Assembly: GCF_001675045.1 (NCBI RefSeq)
Contig: NZ_LYPA01000044.1
Coordinates: forward strand, 736 to 53,454
Source of the DNA: Paenibacillus oryzae
GTDB lineage: Bacteria; Bacillota; Bacilli; Paenibacillales; Paenibacillaceae
Direction: 5' to 3'
DNA length: 52,719 bases
This document shows positions 46,155 to 52,719 of the stretch, piece after piece. Within the stretch, counting starts at the first letter, position 1. The number at the start of each line of letters is the position of its first letter. The notes below the pieces were generated by a model, which ran no database searches, was not told the DNA's origin, and saw only the letters and a list, made by a program, of their open reading frames with translations. The position numbers and the translations under genes were made by a program.

Positions 46155-47749
46155 TAAAATATTTGAAAAGTATTCTTTGCATAATGCTTCTGGCGACTGT
46201 TTTGCCATCCTATGCTTTCAGCGCAAACGATGCCGCAGACCTTGCCTATCGTGTAGACATCAAAGTAACGGATAGCTCGGGATCTCCGAAGACATCCTTC
46301 GAAGTCGGAGAAGAGGTTTTTGTTCAGCTTAGTCTTTCCTATACGGGTGCCGGAAGAGCGCCCGTCTATGGCATTCAAGGAAAGCTTCAGTTTGATTCTT
46401 ATGTTCTGAAGCACACCAGTGTTAGAATGCAAAACGACATTTTAATGAACTATTCCGATGGTGTCATCAACTATATCTATCTGGATATGACTGCAGGCGG
46501 AAAAGCGGATTCCATGCTTCAGCATTTGGGAACTGCCGTTTTTCAGGCTAGAAACAGCGGAACGTTCAGCTTTTCTTTAAGTAACTTCATTCTGACCAAC
46601 AGGGATGCGACACCTCGGTATATTGAACCGGTTGAAGATGTGCAAGTCATTGTTGGTTCTGGTATAAAGGAAGCTTCAAAGTCTTCACTCTATGAAGACA
46701 TAGCTGCTGCAAAAGCTTACCTTGCTTCCGTTACTATCGCGGATAATCCCAAAACCATTTATAGCCCGGATTTTTGGTTTTCTACAAAATCTGCTCAAAA
46801 TTTGAGGCATAGTATTGCAGAGGCTGAGGCTGTTTTGGATAAAGAAAATGCTCTGGATTCTGAAATTTCAGCAGCCATCGAAAAGCTTGGTATTGCCTTT
46901 TCCAACTTTGAAGGCTCAAAAATAATCGGTCCGAAGCGCTGGGCTGCTCCGGGAAACAACATAGCAGCTGAGCTTAAATACTCAGTGAAGGCTTCTGTTG
47001 AAGGCGGAAATGGAAGAATAGCCGATGGCTTTGAGGTTCAAACCGTTCGTGCAACCACCTCTGCCACCATCAGAATGATTCCTGATGAAGGGTATGAAAC
47101 GGAATATATCTTTGTTAACGGCGAAAAGTTTGTAGGCCGTGACATCTACACCATTCCAGAGGTTAGCCGCGACACAACGGTTGTCGTTACATTTTCAAGA
47201 AAAACTCCTTTTACAGATATAGCACATGACGATTGGTTCTATTCTTCTGTAAGGTATGCTTATAACAAGGGGCTTTTCACGGGAACCACTGAAACAACAT
47301 TTTCACCCTCCGGGAAAATGAGCCGTGCCATGCTTGCGACAGTATTGTATCGTATGGAAAATGAGCCGGAAGTTGAATTTAGAGATGTGTTCTCTGACGT
47401 TCAAAGCGATCGCTGGTATTCGGAGCCTGTTATTTGGGCAAACCAAAGCAAAATTGTTAACGGAAAGGGCAAGGGAATATTTGCTCCCAATGATTCCATC
47501 ACCCGTGAGCAAATTGCTGTTATGCTCTATAGATACGCAAAGGGTAAAGGCTTTAACCTCGATGCCGAAAGTTCAAGCCTTATCTTCAAGGATGCCGACA
47601 AAATTTCAGACTTTGCCAAAGAGTCAATTACGTGGGCTGTGGCAAAGGGCATCATGAAGGGCAATTCTGATTTGACTCTAAATCCTTCCGGTCTTGCAAC
47701 CCGAGCAGAGGTTGCCACTATGCTTCAAAGGTTTGAAGAGTTGGAATAA
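46151..47749 (+). CDS. SLH-anchored cohesin-domain protein
   Basis: 532 aa. After a signal peptide (about 1-25), residues about 30-170 form a cohesin-like beta sandwich (FEVGEEVFVQLSLSY, GIQGKLQFDSYVLKH, GTAVFQARNSGTFSF). A FIVAR-like helical segment (about 180-255) and a small beta domain follow. Three SLH domains then run from about 354 to the end (FTDIAHDDWFYSSVRYAYNK; FSDVQSDRWYSEPVIWAN; FKDADKISDFAKESITWAV). SLH domains bind secondary wall polymers, so this is an anchoring scaffold. Its ATG overlaps the dockerin gene's stop by 4 bp, favouring balanced synthesis of a matching pair. Confidence 0.9.
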   Translation: MIKYLKSILCIMLLATVLPSYAFSANDAADLAYRVDIKVTDSSGSPKTSFEVGEEVFVQLSLSYTGAGRAPVYGIQGKLQFDSYVLKHTSVRMQNDILMNYSDGVINYIYLDMTAGGKADSMLQHLGTAVFQARNSGTFSFSLSNFILTNRDATPRYIEPVEDVQVIVGSGIKEASKSSLYEDIAAAKAYLASVTIADNPKTIYSPDFWFSTKSAQNLRHSIAEAEAVLDKENALDSEISAAIEKLGIAFSNFEGSKIIGPKRWAAPGNNIAAELKYSVKASVEGGNGRIADGFEVQTVRATTSATIRMIPDEGYETEYIFVNGEKFVGRDIYTIPEVSRDTTVVVTFSRKTPFTDIAHDDWFYSSVRYAYNKGLFTGTTETTFSPSGKMSRAMLATVLYRMENEPEVEFRDVFSDVQSDRWYSEPVIWANQSKIVNGKGKGIFAPNDSITREQIAVMLYRYAKGKGFNLDAESSSLIFKDADKISDFAKESITWAVAKGIMKGNSDLTLNPSGLATRAEVATMLQRFEELE

Positions 47750-47777
47750 ATTTAAAGGCTTGGCCGATGTTGAACGG

Positions 47778-47824
47778 TGACCCAGAAGAAGGACACTTTT
47801 AAAAAGTGACCCTCTTCCGGGTCA
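47778..47824 (+). terminator. Terminator-like hairpin after the surface operon
   Basis: A long imperfect stem pairs TGACCC-GAAGA with TCTTC-GGGTCA and has an inner ACTTTTTAAAAAGT-type dyad. The T-run is weak. Confidence 0.55.
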
Positions 47825-47959
47825 TTTGTGCTTTAATCGGGATACAGGAAACCTAGTAGGGCGTCAGATTGATTAAGGTGAGGCTGGCATCAGATCACAA
47901 TTAATATCAAAGCAGAGCACCGTGATTATGTTATTCTATCATCGAAAGGAGCCTGCGTT

Positions 47960-49054
47960 ATGATGCGAGTTGAATTGGAGAGGGCAATTTTGTATGTTGA
48001 AGAAAATCTCGAACATGATCTTTCTCTAAATGATGTGGCGCGTTACTGTAACTATTCACCGTATTATCTTTCGGTATTATTCCATCAAAGCGTTGGGGAA
48101 ACCATGAAAAGCTACATCAAAAAGCGCCGTCTTACCCGTGCAGCAGAAGAGCTTAAAAAATCGGACAGCAGCATTATCCATATTGCAATAACATACGGCT
48201 ATTCCTCGCAAGAGGCTTTTTCCCGTGCATTTGCGGAAAGGTTTGGCGTACCGCCCCATAAATATAGACGGACACAAACGCCGATTCAGGAAACCTATCC
48301 TAAACACAAGCTTTCATTTTCTAAAGGAGGCGGAGAAATTATGAAGGATACCATAAAAAATTTGCAGGAGAAAATGGAAGCCAGGTACGATGTGAGCATT
48401 CTCCATGTTTTAAATGGTTCCTGCATGCTGGAGAGATTTTCAAACGAAAAGCTGATGAATAAAAATGCAACGTATGTGTCGTTTAATGAAGCGATGTGCT
48501 GGGGAGAGGCGGATACGGAGCTATTTTCGCCTGCTTTTATTAAGGCTCGAGTGCAATCCTTGCAGACAACGGAAGAAGAATACCGGCAAAAGGTGCTAGA
48601 AGCATTAGAACCTCTATTCAAAGGGGATTACGGGATTATTGTCCTGTGGTTTGGGGACGACATGTTTTGTCAGATAAATATGATGACGATTCTGGCGTAT
48701 TTGGACCAAACCGGCTACAAGGGCGATGTGCTATTTTGCATGGCGCTTGAAAGACGTGATGAAATGCTGGATCATGCGTTTGAAATGGACAGCAGTGGTT
48801 ATCTGGATATATACAGGGCTGTTTTGTGCAACCGCCAAAAGCCGCCAGCTGACCTGCTGCCCGTGACCTATCAAGCTGTGGATATGTATTTGAATTATCG
48901 CACGAGCGAAAGCCCGATTGTAAAATATATAAAAAGGAATGCAGGCAAGGAAAACCTCGTCGCTGAATTGTTGGCTCTATTTCCCGAATACGGGCTTGGT
49001 GATTTACAATATAAAATGATGATCGAAGAAGTTATGTATGAGGATGAGGTGTAG
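47960..49054 (+). CDS. AraC-type regulator fused to a DUF1835-like domain
   Basis: 364 aa. The first 110 residues are an AraC/XylS double helix-turn-helix (YVEENLEHDLSLNDVARYCN; HIAITYGYSSQEAFSRAFAE). Residues from about 140 match the DUF1835 pattern (ILHVLNGSCMLERF ... FNEAMCWGEADTE), followed by a helical tail. An internal ATG at 48341 (Met128) is preceded by AAAGGAGG at 10-nt spacing, encoded in the linker as SKGGGE, so a second shorter protein could be made. The start at 47960 follows AGGAG. It lies 18 nt ahead of the 553-aa gene and may regulate it. Confidence 0.88.
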   Translation: MMRVELERAILYVEENLEHDLSLNDVARYCNYSPYYLSVLFHQSVGETMKSYIKKRRLTRAAEELKKSDSSIIHIAITYGYSSQEAFSRAFAERFGVPPHKYRRTQTPIQETYPKHKLSFSKGGGEIMKDTIKNLQEKMEARYDVSILHVLNGSCMLERFSNEKLMNKNATYVSFNEAMCWGEADTELFSPAFIKARVQSLQTTEEEYRQKVLEALEPLFKGDYGIIVLWFGDDMFCQINMMTILAYLDQTGYKGDVLFCMALERRDEMLDHAFEMDSSGYLDIYRAVLCNRQKPPADLLPVTYQAVDMYLNYRTSESPIVKYIKRNAGKENLVAELLALFPEYGLGDLQYKMMIEEVMYEDEV

Positions 49055-49072
49055 AAAAGGAGTGTAGGAAGC

Positions 49073-50734
49073 ATGCATAATGCGGCAGAAGCTTTTTGGG
49101 AGGAAGTGTGGCCTTTTTATTTGAATCTGCTGGAAAAAGACAAAACGCGTATTTTTTCTTCGCCATCCCCCAGCATGTTGTATACGGGCTCGCATGATTA
49201 TTTGAAATTTTCATGGCAAAAGGGCAGGTTCCAATGGGCCGACGGAACGTTCGCCATTGATCTGTACGAGCCTTTATCGTGGAGCGACAGCTCGCATAAG
49301 CTGAAGCCGGAGCTGGATTATATGAGCTATATGACGGAGGAGATATTGGCGGAGGAGGTTTTTCCCGAGCTTCAAAGACGAGTAAACGCCTTGCTGCAGG
49401 AGGCTCCTCCGGAGGAATGTTACTTCAGCCACAAGCTGGAGCTGGTGCTGGAGGTTGAGTGGAAGCAAGGAGCATTTAAGCAATCCGTGATGCTGCGGAA
49501 TGAGGCTAAGCGTGAATATGTGCGTGAGAAGCTCCAGTCTTTTATTGGGCAAAAGGTGATGACGGATTCTCCGGCGAGGCCTAAGCCCGAGGATGATTTC
49601 TTTCTTGCGGATGCGCTGTTGAATCCGGAGCTGATTGAACAAAGCGAAGCCTTCACGGGAGAGATCATCGACAGGGTGACCAGCAAGCTCCAAGGCCAGA
49701 AGCGTGTAGAGGAATGGCGATCAACCTGTACAACAGCATTAAAACGGTGGGCAGAGGAGCGCTTTTTGCCGAAATATTTTAATTCCGCAGGCCATTATGG
49801 GCTGGAGTGGGAGCTTAAGCCGGAGGGGGAACGCAGCAATGCCGAAGCTAAGGAAATGGACTTTTTTATTTACGCCGCGAAAAAAATAGGTGAGGTGCAG
49901 CATGAGATTCCTGCAGCCTATTTCAAGCTGGCCATGGAATTAGGCTCGGAGCGGGCTGAGCACTATTTATTGAAGGGCAGCGGTCTTTTTCGGCATGAAC
50001 TTAGCAGCGGGCTGATTCAGGCCAAAGCTAACGATATTCTGATGGTTATTGAGCTTCGTATTTTATCCGAAGAGGAGGAGGCATATCGGCAGGGGCTCCA
50101 GTATATTTGCAGCTTGCTGAGTGATGGCTTTCCTCGTTCGTACAACCTAAAGCTTAAAAACAAGGATAAAACCTTGCTGCCGATAAAAGGGCTCGCCAAA
50201 TCGCAGCTTCATCGTTTTTTTGCGGCATGTCTGCACTATCCTGCTTTACATCCTGTGCTGGCCCAATATGCGGAGCTGGCTATGCAGCCTTTTGCATGGT
50301 ATGGCGATGTGGAGGCCGGTGAAAAATCGGTTATGCCAGGCACTTATGCAGTGCTGGGACTAGGGCTTTACAGCACGGACTACTTCCCGCTGGTTCAGCG
50401 CTATATGGAGCAGGTTGATGAAGAGCATCAGATGGCTCATCATTATTATTTGGAGGCTTTTCTGGAAGCACATGACGCTGATCCGAAATGGATGCCGGTT
50501 ATAGTGTCGATTCTCCGAAGCGTGACGGATTCAGCCAAACCGTCCAAGCTTAATTGGGTTAACACGCCGGAATTGGCTAATTCGCTGTATATGGAGCTGG
50601 AATTGCTTGAGTCATATGAAAGGGACAAAATTCTGTATCTGCTGTTCGGCAATACGGGGAAGCTGAAGAAGACGATAAAAGCTGCTGAGGCGCCTTTAAA
50701 GCAGTCGCTGGAGGCTCTATTAGAGTTTTGTTGA
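49073..50734 (+). CDS. Hypothetical protein, 553 aa
   Basis: A soluble protein without signal peptide or membrane segment, mostly helical with many Trp, Tyr and Leu. The second half (about 260-553) has repeated helix pairs resembling a TPR/ARM-like array. It could belong to a poorly described DUF family such as DUF6138, but I cannot confirm this. It starts at ATG 49073 after AGGAG and follows the AraC-DUF1835 gene by 18 nt, so the two probably form an operon. Confidence 0.8.
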   Translation: MHNAAEAFWEEVWPFYLNLLEKDKTRIFSSPSPSMLYTGSHDYLKFSWQKGRFQWADGTFAIDLYEPLSWSDSSHKLKPELDYMSYMTEEILAEEVFPELQRRVNALLQEAPPEECYFSHKLELVLEVEWKQGAFKQSVMLRNEAKREYVREKLQSFIGQKVMTDSPARPKPEDDFFLADALLNPELIEQSEAFTGEIIDRVTSKLQGQKRVEEWRSTCTTALKRWAEERFLPKYFNSAGHYGLEWELKPEGERSNAEAKEMDFFIYAAKKIGEVQHEIPAAYFKLAMELGSERAEHYLLKGSGLFRHELSSGLIQAKANDILMVIELRILSEEEEAYRQGLQYICSLLSDGFPRSYNLKLKNKDKTLLPIKGLAKSQLHRFFAACLHYPALHPVLAQYAELAMQPFAWYGDVEAGEKSVMPGTYAVLGLGLYSTDYFPLVQRYMEQVDEEHQMAHHYYLEAFLEAHDADPKWMPVIVSILRSVTDSAKPSKLNWVNTPELANSLYMELELLESYERDKILYLLFGNTGKLKKTIKAAEAPLKQSLEALLEFC

Positions 50735-50830
50735 TGAAAACCTCGCAATCATTTACAGTTATACTATGTAAACCCTTTCGAAGGGATTAGGCCCGGGCTA
50801 TGAAAGTCCGGCCCGGAGGGAGATCGGCAC

Positions 50831-51964
50831 ATGAGTCAAATACCTGGCATGACGACGTACAGGCTGGATGAGCTGGAAAATGTAAAGGTGCATGGTCGTA
50901 CAACGAAGGAGCGTTCGCCGCTTACTTTGTTTTGGACCGCTAGCGGAATTGAACTGAACGTAACCGGCAGCGAGCTGCTGCTTGAGATAGAAACAAACTA
51001 CTCCCACTTCGAGCAGTGGATTGGCATCTGGATCAACGGAGCAGAGGTTAGCCGGATGATGCTGCCGAAGGGCAGACAGTGGATAACGGTATTTCGCGGC
51101 ATGAATCCCGATACGCTAAAAAACGTAAAGGTGATTAAAGAAGTGCAGGCGATGAGCGGGGACAAAAAAAGCCTGTTTCAGCTGCATGCCGCAGCAAGCA
51201 ATGGCAGCTTCCACCCCGTTGCGGAGGCAGCATGCAAGCTGGAGTTTATTGGCGACAGCATCACCTCAGGCGAAGGCATTATTGGAGCCAGGGCAGAAAT
51301 GGATTGGCTGCCGATGTGGTTCAGCGCGGGACATGGCTACGCCAAGCTGACAGCCGATGCTCTCGGAGCAGATTATCGGGTGTTGTCGCAGAGCGGCTGG
51401 GGAGTGCTGAGCAGCTGGGATAACAATCCGCACTCCAATCTGCCCCGTTATTATGAACAGATATGCGGCTTGCTTCAGGGTAAGGGAAACAAAGAGCTGG
51501 GAGCGCTGCAAGGTCATGATTTTACGGAATGGCAGCCCGATGTTGTTGTCATTAATTTGGGCACCAATGATCAAAATGCCTTCTATCAGCCGGAGTGGCG
51601 AGATGATGAGACAGGAGAAGCGTTCAAGCAGCGTCTGCTGCAGGACGGCAGCTTTCATCCTGAAGACCTGGAGCGCTTCCAGCAGGCAGTCCGGCAATTC
51701 CTGGTCAAGCTGCGCCGCTGTAATCCCGATGCGTATCTGCTGTGGGCTTACGGCATGCTGGGCACCTCATTGCTCAGCGCAATTTCCAAAGCCGTCGATC
51801 ACTACGTCGAAGAGTCGGGAGACCGCCGGGCGAGTGTTTTCCAGCTTCCTGAAATGAACGAAGAGGGAGTAGGCGCAAGAAGCCATCCCGGCAAGCTCGC
51901 CCATGCCAAAGCAGCAGAGGCGCTGGCGCAACGCATCGACGAGATTCTTGGGAATAATCAGTAA
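50831..51964 (+). CDS. SGNH hydrolase, carbohydrate esterase family 2 type
   Basis: 377 aa. The N-terminal 130 residues form a beta-rich jelly-roll-like domain. The SGNH domain follows, with nucleophile Ser143 (GDSITSG), the block with Asn (INLGTNDQN) and the C-terminal catalytic His352 (ARSHPG). This layout is that of CE2 acetyl esterases, which remove acetyl groups from polysaccharides such as xylan. No signal peptide is visible, so it is probably cytoplasmic. It starts at ATG 50831 after AGGGAG. Confidence 0.88.
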   Translation: MSQIPGMTTYRLDELENVKVHGRTTKERSPLTLFWTASGIELNVTGSELLLEIETNYSHFEQWIGIWINGAEVSRMMLPKGRQWITVFRGMNPDTLKNVKVIKEVQAMSGDKKSLFQLHAAASNGSFHPVAEAACKLEFIGDSITSGEGIIGARAEMDWLPMWFSAGHGYAKLTADALGADYRVLSQSGWGVLSSWDNNPHSNLPRYYEQICGLLQGKGNKELGALQGHDFTEWQPDVVVINLGTNDQNAFYQPEWRDDETGEAFKQRLLQDGSFHPEDLERFQQAVRQFLVKLRRCNPDAYLLWAYGMLGTSLLSAISKAVDHYVEESGDRRASVFQLPEMNEEGVGARSHPGKLAHAKAAEALAQRIDEILGNNQ

Positions 51965-51986
51965 GAATAAGAACATGAGTAAGAAC

Positions 51987-52029
51987 AAAAACCTCTGGCT
52001 TAGCCGGTGCCGGCATCCAGAGGTTTTTT
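51987..52029 (+). terminator. Terminator after the esterase gene
   Basis: AAAAACCTCTGG pairs perfectly with CCAGAGGTTTTT (18-nt loop) and more T residues follow. The leading A-run lets it work for the convergent gene as well. Confidence 0.88.
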
Positions 52030-52089
52030 CTAATGAGTAGAGACATGTAGGGCTTGAGGTAGTTATGATGGAACTGCTGAAAAATAGAT

Positions 52090-52608
52090 TTATTTTGCGA
52101 GGTAGCGCTCTTTAATGATATTCAAATGATGGAGCTCGTGACCTGCAACAATATAAGCAATGGCACGAGCCGAAGCAGGATAATCGCTCATGACGCCTGT
52201 TTGCAGCCAAGCATCGGGGGAAAGCTTTTTGAGAAGCAGAAGCGACGAGTGGCGAATCGCGGCATGCTCCTCTGCAATTTCGGCAACGGTGTAGGAGTCA
52301 AAAGGATTGTTCTGCATCAGCACATCCTGGTCGTAGCCCGGTTGCGGCAGCTTGTCACCGCGCGCGATTCGGAGGAGTCGGTTAATCATGATTCTTTCGT
52401 TGTCATTAAGATGCCCCATGACTTCCTTCAAGCTCCATTTGCCGGGCTCATATCTGAAATTTCCTTGCTCCTCCGTCAGACCTGCCAGCAGCGCCTGAAC
52501 GTCCTTTCCCTGCTGCTCCAGCAGCTCAACAATGCTCACCTCAGGAATAAGCCTTACATATTTTTCATAAAAAGCTCCATACTCCTCTGATGACGGTGCT
52601 CCAATCAT
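52090..52608 (-). CDS. DinB-family protein
   Basis: 172 aa, a four-helix bundle of the DinB/YfiT superfamily. Metal-ligand histidines are expected in MGHLND and GHELHHL, the usual positions for such possible thiol-dependent transferases. The start is taken as the second ATG (52608): GGAGG lies 8 nt before it but only 2 nt before the first ATG at 52614. Function is unknown; members include bacillithiol S-transferases. Confidence 0.88.
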   Translation of the reverse strand: MIGAPSSEEYGAFYEKYVRLIPEVSIVELLEQQGKDVQALLAGLTEEQGNFRYEPGKWSLKEVMGHLNDNERIMINRLLRIARGDKLPQPGYDQDVLMQNNPFDSYTVAEIAEEHAAIRHSSLLLLKKLSPDAWLQTGVMSDYPASARAIAYIVAGHELHHLNIIKERYLAK

Positions 52609-52719
52609 TTTCATAGCCTCCGATTCCTATTGATTTTTGTTACTACTTAGGTGCTCTACTAAGTGAATTTTTGGAACAAACAGGAACTAAGGGCCTCGAT
52701 GCCGAATGAGTCATTTAAA

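Overview
The window looks like chromosome of a spore-forming, low-to-mid-GC Firmicute of the Paenibacillus/Cohnella type. The core order guaB, dacA, pdxS, pdxT, serS, tRNA-Ser(UGA) is the arrangement known beside the replication origin in Bacillus and relatives. A small acid-soluble spore protein gene (sspP type), strong GGAGG ribosome binding sites, sigma-A promoters, many two-component systems, SLH-anchored surface proteins and a BTAD-type response regulator fit the same group. The assignment is inferred from gene content; no database was searched.

Layout. 1-9.8 kb is chromosomal core: a chemotaxis receptor, an Eis-like acetyltransferase, guaB with a textbook promoter, dacA, pdxST with its own promoter, serS and tRNA-Ser. 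9.77-19.86 kb is an integrated element of about 10 kb bounded by a perfect 65-bp direct repeat of the tRNA-Ser 3' part. It carries a tyrosine integrase with a tail of tiny overlapping genes, an Xre-type repressor, two lipoproteins, a protein with two winged-helix-like halves flanked by iteron-like repeats and hairpins (probably a plasmid-type replication module), secreted and HEPN-like cargo, and the scar of a related integrase and element end. No relaxase, coupling ATPase, capsid or packaging gene is visible, so it resembles an integrative plasmid or satellite more than a conjugative element or prophage.

19.86-28.5 kb returns to chromosome: the original tRNA terminator displaced 10 kb, spore-protein genes, lipoproteins, a DUF4870 protein, a YHYH/stalk-domain secreted protein, and an ABC-2 transporter with a DUF4097-like lipoprotein divergent from its probable two-component system.

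28.5-47.8 kb looks AT-richer by eye and is the most unusual part. A 7TM histidine kinase and BTAD response regulator pair is divergent from a four-gene secreted-protein operon: an SLH-clostripain (C11) protease, a 2295-aa protein of Ig-like repeats, an 1896-aa protein ending in a dockerin, and a 532-aa protein that begins with a cohesin-like domain and ends in three SLH domains. The last gene can plausibly anchor the dockerin protein to the cell wall, so the operon looks like a self-contained cohesin-dockerin surface assembly with its own protease and no carbohydrate-active enzyme.

47.8-52.7 kb holds an AraC-DUF1835 fusion with a buried internal start site, an unknown 553-aa protein, a CE2-type SGNH esterase and a DinB-family protein.
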